A stretch of 62,371 nt of DNA from contig QCKC01000003.1 in NCBI GenBank assembly GCA_003215635.1, positions 96,001 through 158,371 on the forward strand, written 5' to 3'. The notes beneath the pieces were generated by a model. It was given only the letters and a program-made list of their open reading frames with translations. It was not told where the DNA came from and made no database searches. This document shows, piece after piece, positions 17,996-27,603 of this stretch (positions are counted from its first letter, which is position 1; every line of letters starts with the position of its first letter). Source of the stretch: Prochlorococcus sp. AG-409-J19 (lineage in GTDB: Bacteria; Cyanobacteriota; Cyanobacteriia; PCC-6307; Cyanobiaceae). A program made the position numbers and the translations under genes.

Positions 17996-18155
17996 AAATT
18001 TCAATCTGCCCACAGATGTCATCAAAGGAGTTGGAAAGCCTTGCCCCTGACTATTAAGAACGCTATTTAGGGATAGGTTATGGCTTTTTTTTAAGCCTCT
18101 CCTGCAATCGGTTCAATTCGATTGGTTTTCACTTCATTCTGAGAGGAGTTCAACG

Positions 18156-18731
18156 GTGTCGCTTATTTCTCGCCTTCGTGCTGTCGTTGCAGGTGACGAC
18201 TATTTAGATAGTGATTATGACGAGCTTGATTACGAAGGTGGTGATGATTATGAATCTGACGAGAGGGGGTCTCGGTCCATGGGGGGAGAGTTGGCTCCTT
18301 TTTCTAAATCAAATCCATTCGACTTAAGAGCTGGAAACGAAGGATCTAACGTAATTGGGATGCCTGGTATTTCTTCTAATGCGTCAGAAGTCAATCTGAT
18401 GGAGCCTAGAAGTTTTGATGAAATGCCTAAAGCTATTCAGGCTCTGCGAGAGCGTAAAACGGTGATTCTCAACCTCACGATGATGGAGCCGGATCAAGCT
18501 CAGAGGGCTGTCGATTTTGTTGCAGGTGGAACTTTCGCAATTGATGGTCATCAAGAGCGTATAGGTGAAAGTATCTTTTTGTTCGCTCCTAGTTGTGTGA
18601 GAGTAACCAATACAACCCAAGAAGAAAGCTCGATGCCTACGGTCGTCAACAAAGAGTCGGAGTCTGTAAGTCAAGAAGTGCCGCCTGCTCCAGCTCCTGC
18701 TTGGGGTGAATCAAGTGTCGCCGCTTTGTGA
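18156..18731 (+). CDS. sepF: Cell-division protein SepF
   Basis: Cytoplasmic FtsZ-bundling and membrane-tethering protein of the divisome (Cdv2/YlmF). The N-terminal amphipathic membrane-targeting helix [13 protein letters not shown] is followed by an Asp/Glu/Tyr-rich linker. The SepF core lies in the second half: [41 protein letters not shown] and [14 protein letters not shown]. The C-terminus is a Pro/Ala tail. Start GTG 18156, preceded by GAGAGGAG about 9 bases away. It overlaps proC by 4 bases, the usual cyanobacterial arrangement. Confidence 0.96.
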   Translation: MSLISRLRAVVAGDDYLDSDYDELDYEGGDDYESDERGSRSMGGELAPFSKSNPFDLRAGNEGSNVIGMPGISSNASEVNLMEPRSFDEMPKAIQALRERKTVILNLTMMEPDQAQRAVDFVAGGTFAIDGHQERIGESIFLFAPSCVRVTNTTQEESSMPTVVNKESESVSQEVPPAPAPAWGESSVAAL

Positions 18732-19564
18732 GATTGTTGCCTCCATCATTAGGCGTAATTGGTTTTGGACGGATAGCGCAAGCTGTTCTTAGTCCTTTGT
18801 TGAACGGGGAAAGTTCTCGCTATTCAGATATTCTTGCTGTTGTCGGACATGAAAAAAGTGTTCAAAAACTATATGGTAAGTTCCCTGATTCTTTGACTTT
18901 GGTTGCGGCGACAGATCAACGGTCAAAAGAGGTTTGGAAATGCCCATTTCAGATCCTCGCAGTTAAGCCACAACAATTAGATGATGTTGTTACTCAAGCC
19001 AGGCAAAATAGTTTCTCAAAAGAATCTTTTACCCCGGTCTTAATTTCTGTCATGGCCGGAGTATCTATAGATCGATTAAGTAATTTGTTCCCTGATTATA
19101 TATGTGTTAGAGCTGTTCCCAATGCTCCTTGTTCAGTTGGTTCTGGTCTTACCGCTCTTGTTTGGTGTGAAGATGTTACCAATGAACAGAAGGTAATTGT
19201 TAGGGATATTTTTCATCCAGTTAGTGAAGTGTTTGAATTGCCCGAGAAACATATTGATGCTTTTTTGGCTTTAACTTCTTCTGGTCCTGCCTATATAGCT
19301 GTTGTTGTTGAAGCTCTTGCTGATGGTGCTGTTGCTGCTGGTTTGCCAAGAGATTTGGCGCTTGATCTTGCTAAGAGTACAGTCGCTGGGACGGCAGATT
19401 TGCTAATAGAAAATAATATGCATCCCGCTTATTTAAAGGAAATGGTTGCTTCTCCAGGAGGGACTACTATGGCTGCTTTGCGTCACTTGGAGAAGGCTAA
19501 AATACGCTCTGCACTAATTGAGGCAGTTATAGTTGCGGCCGAAAAAAGCAAAGAATTAGCTTGA
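18728..19564 (+). CDS. proC: Pyrroline-5-carboxylate reductase
   Basis: Reduces pyrroline-5-carboxylate to proline with NAD(P)H. The dinucleotide motif [12 protein letters not shown] lies at about 9-20, [12 protein letters not shown] at 79-90, [11 protein letters not shown] and [14 protein letters not shown] follow, and the C-terminal catalytic/dimer block is [25 protein letters not shown]. The tail [16 protein letters not shown] matches the family. The start is GTG 18728, overlapping sepF as GTGA. Confidence 0.97.
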   Translation: MRLLPPSLGVIGFGRIAQAVLSPLLNGESSRYSDILAVVGHEKSVQKLYGKFPDSLTLVAATDQRSKEVWKCPFQILAVKPQQLDDVVTQARQNSFSKESFTPVLISVMAGVSIDRLSNLFPDYICVRAVPNAPCSVGSGLTALVWCEDVTNEQKVIVRDIFHPVSEVFELPEKHIDAFLALTSSGPAYIAVVVEALADGAVAAGLPRDLALDLAKSTVAGTADLLIENNMHPAYLKEMVASPGGTTMAALRHLEKAKIRSALIEAVIVAAEKSKELA

Positions 19565-19566
19565 TT

Positions 19567-20739
19567 TTAGAGAGATTTTTTCCCTAGCATTTCATAGTAG
19601 AGATCTTCTAAGGAATTTATATTTCTAGTTAATGTATATTTCTCCAATATCCTTTCTCTAGCACGTTTGCCTAATTCTGAGGTTAGGACAGGTTGATCTC
19701 TAAGTACAGGTAATAAAGTTCTTAATTGGGTGGTTACTCCTTGTGTGCTTAAAACAATTCCTGCTCCACCTTCAAGTACTTCGCCATCAGCTCCAGCATC
19801 TGTGGCAACACAAGCTGTTCCTGTGGCCATGGCCTCAAGTAAGGAAAGAGAAAGACCTTCTACAAGACTTGGTAATATAAAGACCTCGGCACATTGAAGA
19901 AGAGAAATTTTGGTTTGAAGGTCTGATTCGTATCCCCACCAAAGAACATCATTATCGTGATAGGTAGTACCACCATTTTCTAGGGTAGATTTCATTGGGC
20001 CATCGCCAACTATTACTAACCGACAACCTCTTGGTTCTACTAGCCTCCAAGCTCTTATAAGTGCTTCTACATTTTTTTCAGTAGCAACTCTACCCATATA
20101 AAGAAAAATCCTTTCTTCTCCAAGACGTTTACGTATTGTTGGTATAACAGGATCATGAGAGATTGGATTTGCTGGTTTCCAAAGATCAGGATCAACTCCA
20201 TTAGGAATTATTGAAAGTTGCTTCTCTTTAACTCCTAACCTGGCAAGGACTTCTGCTTGAAGTTCGGAAAAAACAATTACTTTGTCATATCTAGCTAGTG
20301 AAGGAGCATACAGTTGATATGTAAGTTGTTGTGTGCCAGCGGTTAGATTTCTAATATTTGAATCAAAAGCGGGGTGAAAAGTTGCAACTAGGGGAACTTT
20401 AATTTGGTTGCAAAGCTCTGGGAGGCGAAAATCTAATGGAGAAAGAGTAAGACTTGCATGAACTAGATCAGGTTTAAGAATCTCCAATGATTCACGAAGT
20501 TCTCTTTGTGCCCTAGGGGAAGGAATTGTATAAACCTGCGATTTAACAAGATATGGGAGGCTTACCTCAGGATCATTGGCAAGAAGTGAAGTATTACTGT
20601 CGCCGGGATTCGTTGGATTGTCGAAGTGAATAAAACTTATCTGATGCCCTCTATCTCTTAAGGCCTCTGTTGTACTTAAGCCATAAGTTACGTTCCCGCA
20701 AAAGGGGGTTTTTTTACCTAGCCAAGCAATATGGGCCAC
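19567..20739 (-). CDS. Family 4 glycosyltransferase (possible DGDG synthase type)
   Basis: A retaining GT-B glycosyltransferase of 390 residues. N-terminal domain: IAWLGKKTPFCGNVTYGLST. The C-terminal sugar-nucleotide domain has VFSELQAEVL, YMGRVATEKNVEALIRAW, LVIVGDGPM, the PSLVEGLSLSLLEAMATGTACV motif with the E-x7-E pair, and ATDAGADGEVL. Cyanobacterial digalactosyldiacylglycerol synthase (DgdA) belongs to this family and, from memory, begins with a similar WLGKK-PFCGNVTYG block. I therefore rate thylakoid galactolipid synthesis as plausible but unproven. It is the last gene of the recO-MFS-GT minus-strand group. Confidence 0.9.
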   Translation of the reverse strand: MAHIAWLGKKTPFCGNVTYGLSTTEALRDRGHQISFIHFDNPTNPGDSNTSLLANDPEVSLPYLVKSQVYTIPSPRAQRELRESLEILKPDLVHASLTLSPLDFRLPELCNQIKVPLVATFHPAFDSNIRNLTAGTQQLTYQLYAPSLARYDKVIVFSELQAEVLARLGVKEKQLSIIPNGVDPDLWKPANPISHDPVIPTIRKRLGEERIFLYMGRVATEKNVEALIRAWRLVEPRGCRLVIVGDGPMKSTLENGGTTYHDNDVLWWGYESDLQTKISLLQCAEVFILPSLVEGLSLSLLEAMATGTACVATDAGADGEVLEGGAGIVLSTQGVTTQLRTLLPVLRDQPVLTSELGKRARERILEKYTLTRNINSLEDLYYEMLGKKSL

Positions 20740-20768
20740 CCACTTTCTTATGTAGCAGTTCCATTAAG

Positions 20769-22079
20769 TTAGCAGCGTTGCCATGGCCTTTCGTATATTG
20801 CAGCAAGTAGCGCAAGGGCAGCTAAAAACCATAAGACTGGTATGACGCCGTAATTGCTCACCATTGTCCCGGCAAGAACTAGAGGCAAACTGAGAGCAAT
20901 ATTAATCAGGTTGTTTTGAAGCCCAAATACTTTTCCTCTTTTGTTGGCAGGTGTGTCTTCTTGAAGAGTGGTTTGTGCTGGGATAGCAACTAAAGCAGCT
21001 GCAATTCCTAAGAATGAACATAAACATAAAGTTGGGATCAAGTATCCTTTTGCCTCGCCAAGTAATACAAGGCAGCAAGTAATTGCTCCTAGACCGATTC
21101 CAGAAAGCCTTTGCCTATTAATTGTGTGTCCAATCTGTGCAACAAGTAGAGATCCAACAGTTATTCCTATTCCACTTATAGAAAGTAATAATCCAAATTT
21201 TGTGGGCCCAAGGATTGGAATAAATGAGGCAAGACTTATTGCCAGTACATATAAAGCGGCTAGAAGACTATAGAGAAATACAAGGTGAATCATTGCATGC
21301 CTCACCTTTTTTTTGTCTTTAAGAACCTGAACTCCTTCAAGAACTTCATTCCAAATTGTTTGTTGAACAGTTACATGTGGCTCTTCATCGATATGAATTG
21401 AAGCAATAAATATAGCGGCCAATCCATAACAAAGAGGCAGTAGGGTAAATTCTCCCCAATCAATTTCTATTAGATTGAATAATTTATTTAGTAGTCGCAA
21501 AATAGGTTCTCCTAATGCAAATCCAATAATTGTGGCACCCATGCTTGTTGCTTGATAAATTGAATTTGCAGCCAATAATTGTTTTTTGGGAACTAATAAT
21601 GGGATTGTTGCTTGTTCGGCTGGAGCAAAGAATTGTGTGAGGATTGATTCTAAAAATGTCATTATAATAAGTGCCCAATATCCCCAACTAATCCCTAAAA
21701 AAATGGGTCCTGGGATTATGCATATTGGAGTAAGTAAAAGAAGAATGGCTCTCAAAGCATTTGAGGAAACCATCACTTGGCGTTTTGGCCAGCGATCTGC
21801 CCAAACTCCTGCCAGGGTACCCAGTAACATTGCTGGAACTGTATTTGCTAGATATATCCCTGTAGCTAGGAGGGTAATTATTTGGGCTCGACTAGCAAGT
21901 TCAATGCTTATAGAAGCAGCGAAATTATTTAATAGTTCATTGTCTGCAGTGTTGTTTATAGCCCAATTTTGCGCGATCAGATAGACCATTAAGACTATGT
22001 AAAACTTGTCAGCTAATTGTGAGAATATTTGCCCAATCCAAAGCCTCCGAAACTTTTTGAGTTTTAAGACTGAGAGCAA
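20769..22079 (-). CDS. Major facilitator superfamily transporter
   Basis: A 436-residue polytopic inner-membrane protein with about twelve hydrophobic segments. Motif A-like GTLAGVWADRWPKRQVMVSS lies in the loop after the second to third span, with PAEQATIPLLVPKKQLLAANS in the mid region. Its half-repeat resembles the EntS-like exporter branch, often efflux. The start is a TTG; the frame is open upstream but offers no ATG or GTG, so the N-terminus is uncertain. Substrate unknown. It lies 29 bases from the glycosyltransferase, same strand. Confidence 0.9.
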   Translation of the reverse strand: MLSVLKLKKFRRLWIGQIFSQLADKFYIVLMVYLIAQNWAINNTADNELLNNFAASISIELASRAQIITLLATGIYLANTVPAMLLGTLAGVWADRWPKRQVMVSSNALRAILLLLTPICIIPGPIFLGISWGYWALIIMTFLESILTQFFAPAEQATIPLLVPKKQLLAANSIYQATSMGATIIGFALGEPILRLLNKLFNLIEIDWGEFTLLPLCYGLAAIFIASIHIDEEPHVTVQQTIWNEVLEGVQVLKDKKKVRHAMIHLVFLYSLLAALYVLAISLASFIPILGPTKFGLLLSISGIGITVGSLLVAQIGHTINRQRLSGIGLGAITCCLVLLGEAKGYLIPTLCLCSFLGIAAALVAIPAQTTLQEDTPANKRGKVFGLQNNLINIALSLPLVLAGTMVSNYGVIPVLWFLAALALLAAIYERPWQRC

Positions 22080-22206
22080 TCCTAGACGACCGTCTTGAAA
22101 GTTCTCTTTTTGGGAAGTGGCTTCGGATATTTTCAGAGTGATAACCCCTTAACGCGTATTTCACAGGAGGCAGTGAGTCTTTTCATTGCTCCGAGCTAAT
22201 GATTAT

Positions 22207-22977
22207 TTATTTTAGTAATGTTATTGCTTTCATCTTCTTTTCTAAGTTCGCTTGGACCCATAAGTCGATAATATTCAAAAGTTTTAGCCAAACATTTCTT
22301 GGCCCCATTAGCTTCCCATTGCTGCCGATAGGTAAAGTTGGTCTTATTAGTCGCTGAAGTAGAGCTAATTCTGAAGGATTTAACTGAACTTCTGAATTGC
22401 TTGCCAAGCCAATTGCAAAACCTTCTGAAGGAATAAAACCACACTTCCATTCCCATTCTCCTATAGGTGGTTGCAGCTCTATCCCACTTCTACAGCATTT
22501 TTGAATAGGCAATCCGTAACCTCCAAGAGCTAGAAGGTGAACGCAAGCCTGTATGCAGCTTGCTAAGGATATGTCAATCTCTTTTGTTTGCTTTTCACTA
22601 ATTTGCTCGAGGCGTTCTATATGAATCAAGAGCGTGCTCATTATCCCTGGGATGGGATCATTTTCTGGTACTAGCATTAAAGTTAATTCGGAAATAGCTT
22701 GAGCAGCAGCAAGTGTTTCTAATTCTTTTCCTAAGCCATTAAAACTTCTAATTACTTTTATGTGACTAACTCTTGATAGTCCTTTGCGGGCTGAAATATG
22801 CAATTTTAGCAAGGTTAATGGTACAGCGGCTGAAAGACTGCTCCGAGGTTTTCTTGCACCAGGTACGGCAAGTCTTGTGATACCTTCCTCTTCGCTAATT
22901 AGTGTTAGAAGTCGATCATTCTCTCCAAGAGGACCTGATTTTAGTACAAAGCCTTCTAGCCGTTTCTCTTTAATCAC
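22207..22977 (-). CDS. recO: DNA repair protein RecO
   Basis: Single-strand annealing and RecA-loading mediator of the RecFOR pathway. The OB-fold N-terminus reads LEGFVLKSGPLGENDRLLTL, GARKPRSSLSAAVPLTLLKL follows, and the helical domain carries a Cys-containing zinc region (QKCCRSG ... WKCGF). Length of 256 is typical. It overlaps the deoC 3' end by 8 bases, so the two are coupled. This deoC-recO pairing is familiar from marine cyanobacteria, recalled rather than checked. Confidence 0.93.
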   Translation of the reverse strand: MIKEKRLEGFVLKSGPLGENDRLLTLISEEEGITRLAVPGARKPRSSLSAAVPLTLLKLHISARKGLSRVSHIKVIRSFNGLGKELETLAAAQAISELTLMLVPENDPIPGIMSTLLIHIERLEQISEKQTKEIDISLASCIQACVHLLALGGYGLPIQKCCRSGIELQPPIGEWEWKCGFIPSEGFAIGLASNSEVQLNPSELALLQRLIRPTLPIGSNGKLMGPRNVWLKLLNIIDLWVQANLEKKMKAITLLK

Positions 22978-23656
22978 TTGTTTTAGTTCTGAAGGCTTTT
23001 ATTATGTCAATTCCTTTTGTTGTCCCAATTCTTGTAGCACCTGCTTCAATTAATTCTATTGTTTGAGCTAGTGAATTAATACCTCCCACGGCTTTGATTT
23101 GACAACGACCTTTTACCAGATCTCTTAGCTGTCGCATTTCATTTGATGTTGCCTTGTGCCCAAAACCGTTGTGGGTTTGAATCCCTCTTGAGCCAGCTTC
23201 TATAGTAGCTTCTATAGCAAATTTAAGTTGTTCTGAGTCTATATTTGAGATGTTAAGTATCACAGTTACTGGAAGATCTATTGAGCATATTTCAGATATT
23301 TCCTCTGCAAATTGATCATAATTTTTCTTGCTTAATGCTGAAAAATTTGGTACAAGGTCAATTTCTTCGGCCCCTTTTTGTGATGCCCATTCAGCTTCTT
23401 TTATCTTTAATTCATTAGGAATAGATCCAAATGGAAAAGCTATTGTCCCAATTAGTTTTGTAGTGCTTGAACGGCCTAGCCTAGACCTTGAAGTTTCAAG
23501 ATTGTTTAGGTTGGTACATAAACCACCAAAGCCAAAATGACGGGCTGCATCACATTGTTCTAGAAGATTATCTTCAGTGATGTGAGGGTCTAGAACCGCT
23601 TGATTGATGTAAGGTCCTAGAGCTATTATTTTATCTATAGACCTATTATTAAACAT
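22970..23656 (-). CDS. deoC: Deoxyribose-phosphate aldolase family protein lacking the Schiff-base lysine
   Basis: DeoC normally cleaves 2-deoxyribose-5-phosphate to glyceraldehyde-3-phosphate and acetaldehyde. The 228-residue barrel is clear: PHITEDNLLEQCDAARHFGF, AFPFGSIPNELKIKEAEWA, AEEIDLVPNFSAL (conserved Asp present) and IKAVGGINSLAQTIELIEAG (conserved second Lys present). Where the family has IKTSTGF with the Schiff-base Lys (E. coli Lys167), this protein reads IQTHNGFG: Gln instead of Lys, confirmed from the codon CAA. Either catalysis is lost or altered, or the protein has another role. It sits between hpf and recO on the minus strand. Confidence 0.88.
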   Translation of the reverse strand: MFNNRSIDKIIALGPYINQAVLDPHITEDNLLEQCDAARHFGFGGLCTNLNNLETSRSRLGRSSTTKLIGTIAFPFGSIPNELKIKEAEWASQKGAEEIDLVPNFSALSKKNYDQFAEEISEICSIDLPVTVILNISNIDSEQLKFAIEATIEAGSRGIQTHNGFGHKATSNEMRQLRDLVKGRCQIKAVGGINSLAQTIELIEAGATRIGTTKGIDIIKAFRTKTSD

Positions 23657-23673
23657 TTAGAAAAGAACCTGAA

Positions 23674-24261
23674 TTATTCACGAGCTTGTATTAACCCATA
23701 TCCTCCGTGATTTCGCTTGTAAATTACTTGTAATGAATTACTTTCTTTTTCGCGAAAGAAATAAAAGTCATGGTCTATCAATTCCAGTTGATTTCTTGCT
23801 TCTTCAACACTTATTGGGTTCATAGGAAAATATTTACGTCTTACTCCCGGATCTGGCAGGTGAACTTCTTTTCCGTCTAATAGTGAACCTTCTATTGAAG
23901 TCTCGTTAATTACAGCTTCAGTTGTAGGTGTTATGGATGCACTATGTCCTGCACTGTGATGGTGATCAGTATGTCGTTCCTTGAATCGTCTTAGTTGTCG
24001 ACTTAGCTTGCTTGCAACGAGATCAATACTTGCATAAAGATTCTCACTACGTTCTTGAGCCCTAATAACTGTTCCATTTGCAAAAACTGTAACCTCTGCT
24101 GTTTGTTGGGGAACTCTTGGATTGCGTGCAACCGATAGGTGAACGTCTGCTTCCTTGACCATCTCGCCAAAATGTTGAATGGCGCGTTCTATTTTGGCTT
24201 CTGTGTATTCACGCAAAGCAGGTGTAAGTTCAAGATTGCGACCATGGATCAGAATTTTCAT
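23674..24261 (-). CDS. hpf: Long ribosome hibernation promoting factor (LrtA type)
   Basis: Ribosome-associated dormancy factor. The N-terminal 100 residues form the S30AE/YfiA domain (MKILIHGRNLELTPALREYT, KIERAIQHFGEMVKEADVHL, TAEVTVFANGTVIRAQER). A His/Ser-rich linker leads to the C-terminal dimerisation domain (RKYFPMNPISVEEARNQLEL, DHDFYFFRE, QVIYKRNHGGYGLIQ). The long form dimerises 70S ribosomes into 100S particles. The cyanobacterial homologue is the light-repressed LrtA, so induction in darkness is expected from the family. Head-to-head with lipB, with 18 bases of overlap if lipB starts at 24244. Confidence 0.95.
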   Translation of the reverse strand: MKILIHGRNLELTPALREYTEAKIERAIQHFGEMVKEADVHLSVARNPRVPQQTAEVTVFANGTVIRAQERSENLYASIDLVASKLSRQLRRFKERHTDHHHSAGHSASITPTTEAVINETSIEGSLLDGKEVHLPDPGVRRKYFPMNPISVEEARNQLELIDHDFYFFREKESNSLQVIYKRNHGGYGLIQARE

Positions 24262-24984
24262 GGGTATCGCTCCAGTGCCTGGAATAAAGGCAAGTTAATT
24301 ACACCCTATCTATTGGCAAAGATACCTACTGCGTTTCTGTTTGAGCCTAAAGACCTAGTGCCTTATGAGACGGCTTGGTTTTGGCAGAGAAAATGGCGAG
24401 AACGCCTGCTAGAAAAGCCTTTTTCTAAACAGGCTGTATGGATCCTTCAACATCAAAGTTGTTACACAATGGGTCGTAGTGGAAGTTATAACAATTTGCT
24501 TTTTGATCTGAATGATGATTCTTTTGAATTTCATCGTGTTGATAGAGGAGGTGAGGTGACTCATCATCTGCCCGGTCAGTTGGTCGTTTATCCAGTTCTT
24601 GATCTTCATAGATATGAAACCGATCTGCATTGGTACTTACGAGAACTTGAGCAGGTCATCATTGATGTTGTATATGCTCTTGGTCTAAGGGGTGAAAGGG
24701 TTACAGGCATGACTGGGGTATGGGTTGAGGGCAAGAAGATTGCGGCTATAGGAGTTGGTTGTCGTAGATGGATTACCCAGCATGGTTTTTCTATAAACGT
24801 TAATTGTCAAATGGATGGATTTTCTAAGGTTGTTCCCTGTGGCCTTGTAGGACATCCTGTGGAGAAACTAAATGCTTGGATTCCAGGCTTAACAACTGAT
24901 GAAGTACAACCACTAATAAGGAATAGTTTTAGTAAGAGGTTTAGATTAAATTTGTATACTGAGGTTTCCCTTCAACATCTCTGA
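24244..24984 (+). CDS. lipB: Octanoyltransferase (lipoate biosynthesis)
   Basis: Transfers octanoate from acyl carrier protein to lipoyl domains, the first step of lipoate assembly. Motifs: QSCYTMGRSG, RVDRGGEVTHHLPGQLVVYP, the catalytic lysine in GKKIAAIGVGCRRWITQHGF, and the catalytic cysteine in VVPCGLVGHPVEKL. The frame is open from 24139 inside hpf on the other strand. I chose ATG 24244, but homologues align only from about IPTAFLFEPK, so a TTG near 24312 is also possible. pdhC, a lipoyl-domain acceptor, lies 2.6 kb downstream on the same strand. Confidence 0.95.
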   Translation: MDQNFHGYRSSAWNKGKLITPYLLAKIPTAFLFEPKDLVPYETAWFWQRKWRERLLEKPFSKQAVWILQHQSCYTMGRSGSYNNLLFDLNDDSFEFHRVDRGGEVTHHLPGQLVVYPVLDLHRYETDLHWYLRELEQVIIDVVYALGLRGERVTGMTGVWVEGKKIAAIGVGCRRWITQHGFSINVNCQMDGFSKVVPCGLVGHPVEKLNAWIPGLTTDEVQPLIRNSFSKRFRLNLYTEVSLQHL

Positions 24985-25039
24985 CTCTTTGCCTATAAAT
25001 TGTTTCTAGTGATGACTGTGGTTAAGCCGGAGGATTTTT

Positions 25040-27016
25040 GTGAAGCACATTCGAAGGCCTAAAAGGTTTAATTCAAGAGATTTTGCACAGGCAGTTTGGT
25101 TGCCTCATAAGAAAGAACGGCAAGCTTTGGTTAAGCGTAATTATGTTGAGGCCTTTCAAAGTGTTGATCAAATATGGCCTTGGTTAGCTCTTCATCATGG
25201 AGAAGTCCTGGCTGTTGAGGCAACACATTCCAATCCTCCAGAGAAGTTTACATATGCGGAAGTTTCGGATTTGATTTCTCAATCTGCTGGAGCCTTTATT
25301 GCTTTAGGAATTAACCCTGGCGATGTAGTTGGTTTATTTGCTGAAAATAGTCCTAGATGGTTAATTGCAGATCAAGGACTTATGAGGGTAGGTGCTGCTG
25401 ATGCAGTGAGAGGGGCAACGGCACCAGTAGAAGAACTTCGCTACATTCTTCAAGATAGTAAGGCAGTTGCCCTTGTTGTTCAGAATCTGGAAACTTGGAA
25501 AAAGCTTTCTCTTAGTGAGACTGAAAAGAAAAGTTTGAAGTTTATTTTGCAGCTAGAAGGTGAGCCAATTCAAGGTTTAATGGGATGGGAACAATTTTTG
25601 GCTACATCATTTGGTCATGGGAAAAAAGATAAGACTGTAAAAGAAAGGTTTGATATAGAGAGATCATCTACAGCAACCATTCTCTATACCTCAGGAACAA
25701 CTGGCAGGCCAAAAGGCGTGCCATTAACACACGCCAATTTGTTGCATCAGATTTCAAGTTTGGCTTGCGTTGCTAGCCCTAAAGCCGGTTCGCCGGTTCT
25801 AAGTGTTCTTCCTATATGGCATGCATATGAAAGAAGTGCAGAATATTATTTCTTTTCTTGTGCTTGTACTCAAAACTATACAACTATTAAGCATTTAAAG
25901 AAAGACTTACAAAGAGTTAGACCCGTTGTGATGGTTACCGTTCCCAGACTTTGGGAAGCTGTAAAGGCTGGTTTTGATGATGCCATTAAAGGCATGTCTA
26001 AAGGACAGAAGAAATTGTTGACATTTGCTTTAGGGAATAGTGCTGAACAAAAGAAAGCTTGGCGTACATCAAGGTCGCTTTTGATCGAACCAGTAGGTAT
26101 GAAAATACGTTCCCTTGCTTTTATAGAAGCAACTTTGCGATTCCCTGTCCATCTCTTGTCTTCCTTCTTTCTATGGCCAAAGGTACTAAGACAGCTAAGC
26201 GGAGGACGTTTACGCTTTCCAATAAACGGCGGAGGAGCAATAGCTCCTCATGTAGATGCTTTTTTCGAAGCTCTAGGTGTTGAGCTTTTGGTTGGTTATG
26301 GACTCACTGAGACCAGCCCAGTTGTTAGTTGTCGGAGACCTTGGAGGAATATTCGAGGCAGTTCTGGACCACCATTGCCATCAACAGAATTCAGGATTGT
26401 TGATGTGGAATCTGGAAAGAAAAAGAAATACTTCCAAATAGGTCGAGTTTTAGTAAGAGGTCCTCAGGTGATGAAAGGTTATTTGGGCAAACCGGAAGAT
26501 ACAGCAAAGGTTCTTGACGATGAAGGATGGTTTGATACTGGAGACCTGGGGATGCTCCTTTTAGATGGCTCTTTAGTGATTACAGGTCGAGCAAAGGACA
26601 CAATCGTCTTAAGTAATGGAGAGAATGTTGAACCTGGACCTTTGGAGGAGTTCTTGGTATCGAGCCCACTTATTGATCAAGTGATGTTGGTTGGTCAAGA
26701 TCAAAGACAATTAGGGGCACTGATTGTGCCTAATTTTGCAAACTTGGAGCCCTGGGCATCTGACAAAGGTCTTTTGATGTCTAAGGAATTGCTTGAAATT
26801 CCAGGGGGGCATTCTTTAAGGATCCTGGTAAGGAAGGAAGTGAATCGCCTGCTATCGATTCGTAAAGGTGCTCGTTCCGATGAAAGGGTATCAGGTGTCG
26901 CGTTGGTTGATCCTTTTACTATTGACAATGGGCTGCTAACTCAGACGCTGAAACAAAGAAGAGACAGGATTAATAATCGAGATGAATCCATAATTTCATT
27001 CATTTTCGATCATTAA
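25040..27016 (+). CDS. fadD: Long-chain acyl-CoA/acyl-ACP synthetase (AMP-forming)
   Basis: A 658-residue ANL-superfamily ligase that activates fatty acids. In cyanobacteria the single such enzyme usually acts as an acyl-ACP synthetase (Aas) recycling membrane fatty acids. Motifs: ATP-binding YTSGTTGRPKGVPLTH at about 218-233, VPRLWEAVKAGFDDAI, LLVGYGLTETSPVVSCRRP, GWFDTGDLGMLL and ITGRAKDTIVLSNGENVEPG (hinge). Start GTG 25040, preceded by GGAGG 7-8 bases away. Expected at the inner or thylakoid membrane face. Confidence 0.94.
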   Translation: MKHIRRPKRFNSRDFAQAVWLPHKKERQALVKRNYVEAFQSVDQIWPWLALHHGEVLAVEATHSNPPEKFTYAEVSDLISQSAGAFIALGINPGDVVGLFAENSPRWLIADQGLMRVGAADAVRGATAPVEELRYILQDSKAVALVVQNLETWKKLSLSETEKKSLKFILQLEGEPIQGLMGWEQFLATSFGHGKKDKTVKERFDIERSSTATILYTSGTTGRPKGVPLTHANLLHQISSLACVASPKAGSPVLSVLPIWHAYERSAEYYFFSCACTQNYTTIKHLKKDLQRVRPVVMVTVPRLWEAVKAGFDDAIKGMSKGQKKLLTFALGNSAEQKKAWRTSRSLLIEPVGMKIRSLAFIEATLRFPVHLLSSFFLWPKVLRQLSGGRLRFPINGGGAIAPHVDAFFEALGVELLVGYGLTETSPVVSCRRPWRNIRGSSGPPLPSTEFRIVDVESGKKKKYFQIGRVLVRGPQVMKGYLGKPEDTAKVLDDEGWFDTGDLGMLLLDGSLVITGRAKDTIVLSNGENVEPGPLEEFLVSSPLIDQVMLVGQDQRQLGALIVPNFANLEPWASDKGLLMSKELLEIPGGHSLRILVRKEVNRLLSIRKGARSDERVSGVALVDPFTIDNGLLTQTLKQRRDRINNRDESIISFIFDH

Positions 27017-27091
27017 TTCCTCACGAGCTTGAAAAAGTAGGTTGACCAGAAGAGCAATGACTGAGAATCTTGTGGCTTATTCATTTTTTCA

Positions 27092-27535
27092 ATGGCTGAA
27101 GACACAATTCTCTCGATTAAACGTTCTATCAATGTTAGAGCAATAGTTACTCCAGCTTGGAAGGATGAGGCTGAGAAAGAGATTAGTAATGCAATCTCTA
27201 CAACTGATCAGCAATTGGCCCAATTGGAGCAAGAAGGCCAGCAAGTTGTAAATGATGTCAGGAATCAAAGCGCTAATCCTTTGGACCCCAGAGTTCAAGA
27301 TCAGGTAGCTCAGGTGCAGCAACAAGTTGCCTCTAAACGAGCAGAACTAGAAGAGCAGAAGAGAAATTTGCTGGAACAGCAAACTCAAGTAAGAAATTTA
27401 GAAATGGAGCAGATTGTTGATCAAGGTCAGATTGAAAGTTTTTGTGACTTAAAAGTTGGGGATAATTTGGTTTCAAAGATGCAGGTCGCTGTTGTGGTTC
27501 GAGATGGAGTTGTTGAAGCAATCGAACAGAGTTGA
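27092..27535 (+). CDS. YlqD-like coiled-coil protein
   Basis: A 147-residue protein with an N-terminal strand (ILSIKRSINVRAIVTPAWKD), a long Gln/Glu-rich coiled coil (about 30-105, many QQVA/EEQ heptads) and a C-terminal strand region ending KMQVAVVVRDGVVEAIEQ. This layout resembles the YlqD family. Function unknown; cytoplasmic. It lies between the acyl-ACP synthetase and pdhC with short spacers, plus strand. ATG start. Confidence 0.8.
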   Translation: MAEDTILSIKRSINVRAIVTPAWKDEAEKEISNAISTTDQQLAQLEQEGQQVVNDVRNQSANPLDPRVQDQVAQVQQQVASKRAELEEQKRNLLEQQTQVRNLEMEQIVDQGQIESFCDLKVGDNLVSKMQVAVVVRDGVVEAIEQS

Positions 27536-27603
27536 AGCATATTTTTTCTATATGGTTCGATAAGTCTCTAAAATTTATTCATTAAGTCCATTCGGAGAAG
27601 GTA

